From Heterobilharzia americana (taxonomy: Eukaryota; Platyhelminthes; Trematoda; Strigeidida; Schistosomatidae), in the NCBI GenBank assembly GCA_944470555.2, contig OX104129.1, positions 85,520,820 to 85,584,819 on the forward strand: 64,000 nt of DNA. The letters are read 5' to 3'. Position 1 is the first letter of the stretch; each line of letters opens with the position of its first letter. Positions 21,870-32,454 of this stretch are shown here, piece after piece. The position numbers and the translations under genes are program-made. The notes under the pieces are model-generated. The model saw only the letters and a program-made list of their open reading frames with translations, had not been told where the DNA came from and did no database searches.

Positions 21870-23065
21870 ATATATAGATGGCAGTCAAGTCTCTACCTCA
21901 AATTCATTGACTTTGAAAAGGCCTTCAACAGCATCGAACGACAAGTAATTTGACAATTGCCTCAACAATACGGAATACCACTAACCTTCATCAGTCTCAT
22001 TCAACAACCATATGAAGATGCCATATGACAAGTAATTCACAATGGGAAACTCAGTAATGAATATGAAGCGAAGTGAAGACAGGAGACAGGAATGAAACAA
22101 GGCTGACATCTACTATCATCCATGATATTCCTGATTGTAGTGTACTGTATCATGTAACAAACAGTGAGGAGTGAGAAGAAGGGGATACACTGAATGAACC
22201 ACTGATGATTTGTGTCCCATGTTTTCTGTCACGAACTCGAAGATGTAGAAACGAAAACCAACAGGTTGATAGAAGAGGTGAGGTAGGGCAGCAAAGACGG
22301 GACTTCAAGTGAACGTGGAGGAGACAGAGATGATGAAGATACTCAATCAACACCATCAACAACAACAACGACCTGCAATCACCATGAACGGGAAAAGCTT
22401 AAAGGAAGTAGCCTGTTTCACCTACCACCGAGGCAGCATCATTTCAACTACAGTCGGGGGCACAGGAGAGGATGTCAAATTCAGGATCGGAAAAGTAAGA
22501 CAGGCATTCACTAACCTGAAACCAATGTGGAGATCTACAGCACTATACTCATCATAAAGCGTGAACAACATTCGTATATTCAACAGCAATGTCAGTCAAG
22601 TGAGTCAGTGCTTCTATGTGATGGTTGATAGACTTATCGCGTTACAAAAAGCATTTCTGACAAACTACAGATATTCATCAGCGGCTGCCACTTACGCTGG
22701 CTTAATAATGGAGATCAGTTGACTAGAAAGAGTAATCAACAAGGAACTCTGGCTGACATCGAATCAACCAACAACCTATCGCCCAACAACATGCAGAAGA
22801 ATGTGTCTAATTGGACTGGGCATTCACTGAGAAAACCGTTCGGAGACATCACGTACCAGACCCTGGAGTGGAATGCAGAGGGAAGACGACGAGTTGGGCA
22901 CCCGAGGTGAGGGTGACATGGAGAAGATGGTGAGAGGAGGAAATGAAATCTTGTGGGCAGTCGTGGAGCGAGGTTCAAAAGAGTGCGGAGAAGAGAGTGG
23001 AATGGAGGCGTGCTACTGAAGCCCTATGTTCCATCAGGAACCCAAGAGAAAAATAAAATAATAAT
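21870..23065 (+). mobile_element. RTE-B fragment, defective subfamily with extra rearrangement
   Basis: Begins at the RT motif A region (TTGACTTTGAAAAGGCCTTC) and carries the same TGA codons at 21951 and at the QGC site (about 22113) as 13.5 and 28.8 kb. Instead of the F-A-D-D region it has CTGAATGAACCACTGATGAT, shared only with 29.05 kb. The C-terminal region follows (IGKVRQAFTNLKPMWRS, NWTGHSLRKPFGD). Ends in an A/ATA-rich tail near 23055. Confidence 0.78.
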
Positions 23066-23698
23066 AATATAATGTATATAAAGTTTAAGGTGCGTGCATA
23101 ATTGTTCAATTAGAAGTTGTCAGAATTTAACAAAACTTATAAATCACTTTTATATTAGCTTATATTTATAAGGTGTCATTCAAGTGCTTTATTGTGGGAT
23201 TAAATTTGATGTAGTTATTGTTTTCGACCCTACCGAATTCCAGTAAGAGTGTGAATTGAATAGACAAAAAAAAAATTTACTGAGCACTATCATAATGCTA
23301 AGAGTCAGATGTAAATGAGGGATCTTAATTTTCTTATTTGAGTTATCATCACAGGGTGCTTGGATCAAAGACCCAACTGCGCAGTGATTCAGGTCATGAT
23401 GAATTCCTTGTAAGACTAAATTAGGTAGACAACTGAGGCACAACTGAGTAACCCATGTAGTTCTGTAGACATTGACACTCACCACTGATTAAAGTACCCA
23501 CGATAAACGGCATAAAACATGGTCGCATCACTAGGCTTATTGATCATGTTACAGACTTGATAGATAGAGTTCGATCAGTGCCAAATAAGTTACTCATTAA
23601 TGACTGATTCATGTAGTCAACAGAATAATAAATATTCTATTAAGCCCTTGAATAGGTGAAATATAAAAAGTACTATTGAAAATAAACGCGTTATTCAC

Positions 23699-24093
23699 CT
23701 TCATGAAATTGCATACTTCTGGATGAAGTGAACCCGGCATCCGCAACCAGTAGTTTAGATTTGTTCAGACTTGTTAAGTGATTTGATTTTAGTTGGTTAA
23801 CTTCGAAGTTTTGATGTTCCACAATATCAACATGTTTTTGATTAGAATCGTTTAAAAATGGTGATGGCTTAACTTGTGACTCATGAACAAATTCATAAGT
23901 TCCATGAAATCCTTGACCTTGAAATATAGGATTCTGACTTACAAAGTTCATTATCAAAATTGGAGTATGCGAAACCAATTGAATATTCTCTAAATTAGTA
24001 CACAAATGTATCAGTGTTTTTAACTCTTCTTGAAAGACTTCAGATACAGAGATAATATCATGTTGAACATGTACAGAGTTCCATGTATTACAT
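23699..24093 (-). CDS. CUB-domain gene, exon d (second half of CUB 2 and linker)
   Basis: On the minus strand, acceptor atgaatag and donor gtgaat bound 395 bases, entering phase 2 and leaving phase 1. The first residues are I-CNTWNSVHV, giving cysteine 3. HLCTNLENIQL follows as cysteine 4, then the strand PILIMNFVSQ and the closing GFHGTYEFVHE. The conserved D-x-V-x-V part is altered (WNSVHV). After the domain comes about 60 residues of polar linker rich in His, Asn, Ser and Lys, which leads to CUB 3. The exon frame is open throughout. Confidence 0.82.
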
Positions 24094-24246
24094 CTATTCA
24101 TAAAAAGTGAAAAAAAAGGTCAACATTTTGCTTATTTTCAATAAAAAATAATGCGAGTTATTCATATTCCTCTATTAAAAAAAGAAACTACATAAAACAT
24201 ACACAGAACTCATGCTTCAGTTTTTGTAGAAATAACGTCTGAGATA

Positions 24247-24300
24247 TCCAGTGCTCCCAAGTTTTCTATGGTTCTTCAAATGACCTCAGCTCAAGAAGAA
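24247..24300 (+). repeat. Family B 3' fragment starting at the hammerhead cleavage site
   Basis: TCCAGTGCTCCCAAGTTTTC, then TTCTTCAAATGACCTCAG, matches the family B repeat from the bases around GTC^CAGTGC to its tail. No hammerhead core or tRNA head lies upstream. Confidence 0.55.
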
Positions 24301-24369
24301 AATTATCTAGAAATATGCTTCAAACTGTTTAATTATTACTTTTAAATATTAGAAAGCTATCGTTTGCCT

Positions 24370-25080
24370 ACAGTTTAAATGAATCTTATTTGTAAAACAA
24401 ATTTTATTGTAAAGACATCCAAACCAAGCTGGGATTTGATGACTTGAATACCAGTGACATTATCAAGGTTTTAAAATTCTTTTTACAGGTTACCTACTTC
24501 ACATTCAAAGGTAAACTTACGGTACTGTTATGGGTTCACCCTATGGGTTCCCCTATAGTAGCTAACCTATTCATAAATAAATTTGAAGAAAGCGTCTTCA
24601 CTTACTTAATAAAGACAAAATTTGGCTAAGATATGTTAATGACACACTTGTAATTTTAAAATGCGACTTATACCGGGTATTCTTAGAGCAGGTGAACTCT
24701 AAATTACCCAGTATCAAGTTCACCTCACAAGAAGAAATGGATGATGTGGAACTATCTTTCCTTGATTATCTTGTAAAACGAAAGGAAAAATGGACATTTA
24801 GGTATAATCTTTTTCAGGAAAGCAAAGTATTCGAACAAATATTTAAATTTCAACTCATCAAATCCAATCAGTGTGGAAGTTTCTGTTGCCTCTAGTTTTT
24901 TAAGAAGAGCACATACTCTAATAAGGCATGAAAATGAAAGAGTTAAGGAATTAAACTACGTGAAAAAGATACTTAAAATGAATAATTTACGGGCGAAATA
25001 CATTCGCAAAATAAAAATTTCGTCAAACTACATCTTAAGACTATTCCAAAGTCATTGGCCTGAACACTAGTTATCCTAAA
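24370..25080 (+). mobile_element. Penelope-like element, reverse transcriptase fragment
   Basis: Reads MGSPIVANLFINKFEE (24544-24592, motif B region), RYVNDTLVILK (about 24630-24660; YVDD mutated to YVND), NSKLPSIKFTSQEE, ELSFLDYLV (24745-24775) and VASSFLRRAHTLI, YIRKIK. The order motif B, Y-V-x-D, FLDxL matches Penelope-like RTs, but the sequence differs from the 57.8 kb copy, so it is another lineage. Frameshifted. Confidence 0.65.
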
Positions 25081-25129
25081 CAGATCACATATATGGTATG
25101 AATTCAGGATAGTGATCAACAATTAAAAT

Positions 25130-25330
25130 ATCAGAATGTTAGTTGGTTGGAGGCAATCGACAAGAAGCCCTAGACCAAAGTTTTGTGCTTTTTTAGCACT
25201 CGTTAGTAAGGTGTATCTGCAACCTCAACGGAACTGATGTCGCGCTTGAGATTTGAACCCACATCACCCAACAACATGAAACATGAAATTGGTTGCACTC
25301 CCGTAACCAATCAATACATGTAATATCAGA
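25130..25330 (-). repeat. Family C tRNA-headed repeat with hammerhead-like core
   Basis: On the minus strand: TTGGTTACGGGAGTGCAACC (A-box-like), then GTGGGTTCAAATCTCAAGC (B-box), then a hammerhead-like stretch (25145-25200), then TCTAGGGCTTCTTGTCGATT. The pol III-type boxes and ribozyme-like end follow the layout of families A and B, but the sequence differs. Confidence 0.55.
25145..25200 (-). ncRNA. Hammerhead-like motif, family C
   Basis: Minus strand: stem I CCTTA pairs with TAGGG after the cleavage triplet; core CTAACGA (one change from CTGANGA); stem II GTGC/GCAC closing TAAAAAA; CAAAAC where CGAAAC is expected; a very short stem III ACTTTGGT and GTC. Two core changes predict inactivity of this copy; the pairings suggest an active ancestor. 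Confidence 0.5.
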
Positions 25331-25339
25331 GTGTTCTAC

Positions 25340-26140
25340 AGAATATTTAACACATTGCAGAGCACCTTAGTTCAGCTGAAAGACGATATCACCCTAGATT
25401 CACAATCGAATTATGTTTCTAAAACAAAATGCTAGGACTGCAATGCAATATATACATAGGTTAGACATCTCGTAAAATTAAAATCTGTGTGATGAACAGC
25501 GAAAGGCTTCCACTAGACCCTTTAAAACTCCAGCAAAACTGAAAAAGCTTGAAAACGCTTCAGTCATAGCTTTACATGCTGTAATTTTACATTACAAGGT
25601 CAATTTTGACAATATGGAAATTATTCGGAAATTATAGAGAACATTTCAGATCAGAATCGACTCACTTTAAAGGGAATCAAAGTTGTCTAAATATGAATGA
25701 AGGAGTGAAACGTAGTTTCACTTCGTCTACAACCTTCCTCATATGCTAACATAACTAAAATACATGCATAAGAACTATCATTAAATGTGTGCATAGAAAT
25801 CTCCATCTGTAATTCATATACTCGACACACATAACACACTACATATGAATATCATATTTATTCAACATTTCTGACAAGGTAGTATACTTCATGCAGAAGA
25901 ACACTAGTCAGGTTATCGTTTATAAGTTTGGATATAGTATAATCCGGTTTACTATACCTTTGAGGAAGCTATGAGCCCTGAATAGAAAAATGCCTGTTGA
26001 AACAAATCTGTTTTGTTTTACATTGACTGGGAAATACAAATATCAAAATATTGAGTATTTTCTGGTGTTTTAACTGGATAGTATACCGAATCGATGCAAA
26101 CAAACTTCCATGTTAGTAGATGACTGAAATGAATGCTACA
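25340..26140. other. No recognisable feature
   Basis: AT-rich intron sequence without supported features. Confidence 0.4.
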
Positions 26141-26160
26141 TATGATTGAACAATAGCAAC

Positions 26161-26197
26161 CTGCATGATCTTGCCTAAGGCAAAGTCGAAACGTCAT
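26161..26197 (+). ncRNA. Hammerhead-like motif (weak)
   Basis: CATGATC, a hairpin TTGCC-TAA-GGCAA, AGTC, then GAAACGTC^ATGG. The second half fits the minimal hammerhead of some retroelements (GAAACGTC), but the first core is not CTGANGA. Possible relic only. Confidence 0.22.
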
Positions 26198-26599
26198 GGT
26201 AACTTTCAGTTTCTTGAGAAACCTTAAGTATTCTTTATATGTTTCCAAAGTTTGCAGGAGTAGATGTCAATCGTATAATCTTTACCACTCGTTCAAATTT
26301 TAACATGCTATACTGGTAGCATAAGCAAAACTTGATAAATTCTTTAAAAAAATTCCATTCTGTTTTCACTTTCTTTTCACTCAATCTGTGATTTTTGTTA
26401 CAGAGACGCTGTGCTGGAATAATAAGCCCCATTCACGCTTTTTTACCCTGATTCCGCTTCAGCAAATGCCATTTGTATTAGTTTAGGTGATTAAGCACAG
26501 TATTTTGCCGGCCAGTTAACTACTCTTTGGAGTCGAAACAAATTACGAGGAAGATTCATTTCAAATAAACTTCAAAGAAAAAACTAGGCCTCTCTGTTT

Positions 26600-27495
26600 C
26601 AGACAGCAGCAGTAGGTGCCTCTAAGCGCACCACAGTCAAGAACTTGGGTAAGCTGAAAGTTTACTCTGAGTGATATGGTTTTTTTTGTGTTAACAACTG
26701 TTCGTAGGTTGGTGCTCTCTGAGCTTTGGTATCAAAGCTTCTTTCTCTATAGACAGCATCAAGTTGACTTGGAGTGTGCAGACAATATTGCCTTGCTAGG
26801 TAAAAACGCTGAAAAAATCCAGGGTCTTTTGATCATCCTCATAGAAAATCTGAGTATGTTAGATGTATGTCTTGGACCTGTGAAGTGTAAGCTGACTCTT
26901 CCAGACTGATATGTAACTACTCCAAGTTTATGAGTAGGGTGTGAAGTGGGAGAATATGTCGACCACTTCACTTACTTCGGGAATTGCATCAGCAAGGACG
27001 GTCTGGTTGTTCACGAAATTTCATCTCGGATACAGAAGGCTCTTTAGTCATTCGCAAATTTGTTTCATCTGTCGCACCGACTGACAAGGTATCCAACTCT
27101 GTACTAAAGGAGGAGTGAACTGCGCTGCAGTCGGTTCTGTCCTGTTACATTTTTGTGGGACATTACCGATAAAAGTAGGAGACATCAAGAGGTTTCAAAG
27201 TTTTGTTCATAGATATCTTCGCAGCATTACTCATATTTTATGAAATCACAATGTGGGCAACGTTGGTGTTAGGCAACGAGCGCTAGACAAGTCACGCAGG
27301 TCAATTGATGCAGCTGTGGACCTTAGTCGATCCAGATGGCTTGGACATGCACTACACATGCCAAGTCATTGCTTGCCTCGACACGTCATGCTAGTGGAAG
27401 TTGAATACGTTTTGAAGAGTGTTCAGGGTTGCCAGACCAAGATGTGTCAACAGTTGATGGAGGCTCTGACTGCTGATCTGATATGTGTGAAGGCT
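26600..27495 (+). mobile_element. RTE-A fragment (RT end and C-terminal region)
   Basis: Shows DLECADNIALLGKNAEKIQ (26767-26823; A-D-N where A-D-D is expected), HFTYFGNCISKDG, EISSRIQKAL and, after frameshifts, pieces of LRRFQSF..YLRSI and the RWLGHALHMPSHCLPR segment (about 27336-27390). This matches the order of the RTE-A copy at 3.2 kb. At about 27495 it switches to RTE-B. Confidence 0.7.
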
Positions 27496-27765
27496 TCCTC
27501 GTCAAAGCCAGGATCAGAAAATCAAGACAGGCCTTCATCAATCTGAAATCAGTGTGGAACCTAGGTGGAAGACGATGTGTTGGGCGTCCGAAAGAAGGGT
27601 GCCATGGAGGAGATCATGTGAAAAAGAAATGAAAGCTTCTGGGCAACTGTGGAGCCAGGTTCAAAGGATGCAGAGAACAGAGTGCAGTGGAGGCATACTA
27701 CCAAAGCCCTATGTTTTACTAGGAACCCAAGGGACAAATAATAATAATAATTTTGTGACTGTGAT
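27495..27765 (+). mobile_element. RTE-B 3' fragment fused to RTE-A
   Basis: AAAGCCAGGATCAGAAAATC through CAGTGTGGAACCTAG, then GGAAGACGATGTGTTGGGCG to CCCAAGGGACAAATAATAAT are RTE-B C-terminal pieces with an internal deletion near 27563. Ends with the usual ATA tail. Confidence 0.7.
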
Positions 27766-28095
27766 AGATAGCATGAACCACGGTCACTGACTTGATTTGT
27801 AAATTCTCTAGTTCTACAGCATTATGTTGTGGTTGTTTTGTGTAATCTGCATGTTCTTTAACTCTAATGAGGATCTCATAGAGTGATTCTCCAATGTAAT
27901 AGGCATCTTAATCGACACAGCCTAATTTGTAGACACAATTTTGTGTGAAGGTATGAGGAACCTTATCTTTTACGTGAATTACAGCATTACTAAGAGTGTT
28001 GGTAGTCTTGTAAAAGGCTCTAATCCTGTGCTTTCTAAAGGTTCTCTATAGCTCTTCAGTTGTACCTTGACGGGATGGTAGAACTATTGTGCTAA

Positions 28096-28250
28096 GCGAT
28101 TTCCACGAAATCGCGAAACGTCAGAAATTTATTTTTTCCCTTTCATTGGGATTTTACAAATGTATTTTATTTATAATCCATTTACCCAATGCTCAACTCA
28201 TTCAACTTTATCAGGTCATATTTTGATCCTGAAGTTCACAAAATGTTATA
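28096..28250 (+). repeat. Family D dispersed repeat, copy 3
   Basis: A perfect 7-base-pair hairpin (GCGATTT 28096-28102, AAATCGC 28108-28114) followed by GAAACGTC and AGAAATTT, then the shared body (TTCATTGGGATTTTACAAAT, CCATTTACCCAATGCTCAAC, CAGGTCATATTTTGATCC). The hairpin, GAAA and GTC have hammerhead order; the CTGANGA half is absent. Confidence 0.5.
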
Positions 28251-28744
28251 TGATCAGTTGTTAGCCATGTCTGTAGACCCGTAACTCCTTTTCTCAAACA
28301 GTTAAGTTCAAGATTTTCATACACCGTCTATACCTAGGGAAGTATGAATAGCCATGTGCTAGAATTAACCCTTACAAATCAGATGTGGCTCATTGCCTTA
28401 TAAGTGGATTTGCTTGTGGTTGCTGAGGGAAATTCGCTTAGTTTCAGCATACATCACATCTGTTTTAACAGTTCGCTAAGGAAACGTTGGCGATATGGAA
28501 TCTCATGTTTGCCTACAAGTGCCTGATGTGTCAACATAGGATCTCAGTAATCTAAGCATTTTGAGTTGTATTGCTCTTAGGAGGAAATAGTAGTGGTTCT
28601 TTAGGATAACTTTTCAAAAAATCACTGTGTTTGGGAACATATATCATTTTAAACTGTAATATGATGGTTAAAATATGCAAGACATCAAGAGACATATATA
28701 ATTTCATTAGCTTCATATTACTTTTTGTATTGATTACTGTCCTG

Positions 28745-29901
28745 TAAGTCAACTTTCTACCTCAGCTTCATCGACTTTGAAAAGGCCTTCAACAGCATCA
28801 AACGACAAGTAATTTGACAATTGCCTCAACACTACGGAATACCAAAAACCTTCATCAGTCTCATTCAACAACTATAGGAAGATGCCATATAACAAGTAAT
28901 TCACAATGGGAAACTCAGTGATGAATATGAAGCGAAGTGAAGACAGGAGACAGGAATGAAACAAGGCTGACATCTACTATCACCTATGATATTCCTGATT
29001 GTAGTGTACTGTATCATGCAACAAACAGTGAGCAGCGAGAAGAAGGGGATAAACTGAATGAACCACTGATGATTTGTGTCCCATTTTTTCTGTCACAAAC
29101 TCGAAGATGTACAAACGAAAACGAAGAAGTTGACAGAAGAGGTGAGGTAGGGCAGCGAAGATGGGACTTCAAGTGAACGCGGAGAAGACAGAGGTGATGA
29201 AGATACTCAATCAACACCATCAACGACAACAACGAGTTCCAATCACCATGAACGGGAGAAACTTAAAGGAAGTAGCCTGTTTCACCTACCACCGAGGCAG
29301 CATCGTTTCAACTGCAGGCGGCATGGATGAGGACGTCAAAGCCAGCCAGAATCGGAAAAGTAAGACAGGCTTTCATCAACCTGAAAACAGTGTGGAGGTC
29401 TTCTGCACCCAGCATAAAGCGTGAACAACATCCGTATATTCAACAGCAGTGTCAGTCAAGCCAGTGCTTCTATGTGATGGTTGAGCGACTTATCGCGTTA
29501 CGAAAAGCATTTCCAACGAACAACAGATATTCATCGAAAACTGCTCACGCTGGCTCATTGCTGAATATCAAATGGTCAGAATAATAAGAATAAGCAACGA
29601 GCAACGAACCAACGAAGAAGCTATCGCTCAACAAATATGCAGAAGGAAGTGCGGTTGGATGGGTCATGCACTGATAACACCATTCGAAGACATCACGCGT
29701 CAGACCAGGCACTCGAGTAGAACCTAGACGGTAAACGGCGAGTTGGGCGTCCGAGTGGGTTGTGACATTGAAGAGATGGTGTGAGGAAGAAATGAGAGGT
29801 TGTTGGCAGTTGTAGTGCCAGGTTGAAAAGATTGCACAGAAGAAAGTGGAATGAAGACGTGCTACTGAATCGGTATGTTCCACTAAGAAACCCATGAGGC
29901 A

Positions 29902-29941
<40 letters not shown>
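28745..29941 (+). mobile_element. RTE-B fragment, defective subfamily, TA-rich tail
   Basis: Same start (CGACTTTGAAAAGGCCTTCA), same TGA codons (28814 and the QGC site at about 28969) and the same replaced F-A-D-D region (AACTGAATGAACCACTGATG) as 21.9 kb. C-terminal pieces NRKSKTGFHQPENSVEVFC and GKVRQAFINLKTVWRSS are followed by a tail ending CAAATAATATATAT and a (TA)n run (29907-29941). It ends about 30 bases from the CUB exon c donor. Confidence 0.78.
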
Positions 29942-29943
<2 letters not shown>

Positions 29944-29971
29944 ATACTGTCTTGTAAATCACGATACTTAC

Positions 29972-30221
29972 ATTTCTAGACTACCGGTATAATCTCCGTT
30001 GAAAATTGGTTTTAACCTTATCGAACGAAATGTGAGGATTACTCGTTCATTTTTATCTGCTTTGAACATATACTTACATCTGATTTTCGGTGGGTAATTG
30101 CTTGGATATCGAGGAGAGAAAAAATTTCCATGTTTAATAGTCCCATTTAATGATTGTACATTATGAAATTCATAATTACAAAGTGTATTTTCTTCAAGCT
30201 TTCCAATGATCCTATAATTGC
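29972..30221 (-). CDS. CUB-domain gene, exon c (first half of CUB 2)
   Basis: On the minus strand, acceptor tttctcaag and donor gtaagt bound 250 coding bases, entering phase 1 and leaving phase 2. The translation has TLCNYEF (cysteine 1), GTIKHGNFFSPRYPSNYP (the CUB turn), IRCKYMF (cysteine 2) and ERVILTFRSIRL, ending GDYTGSLE. The match to the CUB first-half pattern is strong. An RTE-B copy with a TA-rich tail ends about 30 bases past the donor, so the downstream intron begins almost at once with transposon sequence. Confidence 0.88.
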
Positions 30222-30229
30222 CTTGAGAA

Positions 30230-32450
30230 AAATAATTCAATCATTACATTTAGATAAAAGTAAATAGTAAATGGATTTTATAAATGGACAGAATATTGAC
30301 AACTATATATAGAAGAAAATACACTTTGAAGAGGACGTGGATTATTCCTCATTGATTTCATGCAAGAAGTTACTATCTAGGTTTTTGTATACTTCTGTAA
30401 GTTTGTGACTCAACGATTGAAATGTACTATTTCTGACATTTACATCTTCATAGAAGTCTGATATCGTTGGTTTGAATACAACTTACTATATCTTTGAAAT
30501 GAGCACAGATATCATTGTATTTTATATTCGATCAGGATAATTATTTTCACTGGTAGTCGGGGTTTTCGCCTAATTACTGGGGGATTCAATCATGGAAAGC
30601 TTCACAAATATCTCTGATTTAGCCAGTCTTAGCGAATATTATTCATTATAGACATGATTTAACATTCAAGAAGAGAACTTAGGCACCCACTGAGAAAAAC
30701 TCGTTTCGCAAGTTACACTTAGATTTTGAAATACGTGAGCCTGTGAATAATTGAGGGTCCACGAAGTGGGATGACTTCCCCTCAAGCGCCTCATCTCAGG
30801 GTATTTTGTTCTTCATAATTTTTGGCTAGGAAACTAATTTCGATAAGTCCGATGTTCAGTTCTCGTTTTTATACTTCTCACAATGAAATATTACTAATTG
30901 TTGTCCTCACTTACAACAACATAAATCCCCAACTTTGAGATACGGTTCACATAGTTATAATTCTCCCTCCTTCTTTATGAAATGGATAACTGGACTTTAG
31001 ATACGTCTGGTACGAGTATAGAGTCATTCCTGCTGTACGTAATCCGTGTTGATTTGACATGCTAAACCACCGCTGAATCAATATCAGTAAACCAAAGTCA
31101 AATTTGGACCATCAGAGAATAGTAATACTTACCTCTGCACAAAATAATGCAACACTGGAGACAAAATGACTATACTCAAAACAAAAAAAATGAACGGAGA
31201 GAAATAGGCTGATAACACAATCTTTCTTTTAATTCGCATCTGCTTCCACACAGGAAATTAGTTCAATTTATCCCTTTCATATCAAAACACCGTGTTCCTT
31301 AATGCAGAAAGTGAACACAATATAAATAAGGAGAGTGAAAACACTATATTTCCATGCATCTCGACTATTCAACTTTCCGGAGAGCTCGTTTATGAAGAAG
31401 GATCCAAATCGGCGTAAACGAATAGCAGCCAACCGTTGTACACATGTAATCCTTCTACATACCAGGCATGTCAGTTAGCATTCCACAAATGATTGAAACA
31501 CATTTTTGCTTCACGAGTGTCAAATAACCCACTCACTTTACACATGAATCAATGTGTCATATTATTGAATGATATTTCAGCAGTGTACATGAGTACACAA
31601 TCCATTGCAATAAATGAACACCTCCTCTGACCACAATCCAGCTCAAAATAATGAAGGGATGACCTTGATTTCCAACTTCATGATTCTATTTGCTTACTTT
31701 CCTACTAACAATACTTCACCTTTTTCGTATTCACCACTGCTCTCATCGGCTTACTTTGCTCACCTGGTTAGTTGACAGTCATGCTATTGTCTGCACTAGA
31801 TAAGAATTCTGCTACATATTTTTAAGACAGTATAATCTTCATGCTCTACTAACCACCATTTCCCCTTCTCTTATTCACTTGCCGAACGCATGCTGGCTTT
31901 GACGGTCAGAGCAATGCTTGAACCGATTCTTAAACTGGGTACCAAATTCATGCCGACGTCTATGTTTTTAACTGCGAAGAGATAGCATCCTTCTAATATC
32001 TTCAATACGGTAGCGTATAGTATTGGCCTTTTAACCATGTTTATTAACAAACTGGTTAAATACTAGGTCTATGCTATAGAAGATGACTTCTAACTGTCTT
32101 CATTCACATATTTTCAAGCGTTTTAGCCTAAAATTCTACGTTAGTTATTACTCTGAAGTAGGTGTATTTTCATTTTGACTTGTTTTTATCTACCTATTAC
32201 ACACCATCGCGTAAAATACGTGAGGTCTTATCCACCAACTGTTTATTTCCTGTCCAAATATACAAATAAAACGATGAGCCTATAAGGTGTACGCAATATA
32301 TTGCTTCGCCTCTTTTCACAAACTACAAGTACTATCAAAGAACCTAACAGGAAGGAGAAATCCTGTGGTTATTATCATTTAATTTGGAGAACTAACCAAG
32401 AAACACAGACCTCCGTATATTCAGTACTGCATATAGTGTAAAATAAATCA
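30230..32450. other. No recognisable feature
   Basis: 2.2 kb of intron between CUB exons b and c. No open frame over 60 codons and no repeat matched elsewhere in the window. Confidence 0.45.
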
Positions 32451-32454
32451 CACA

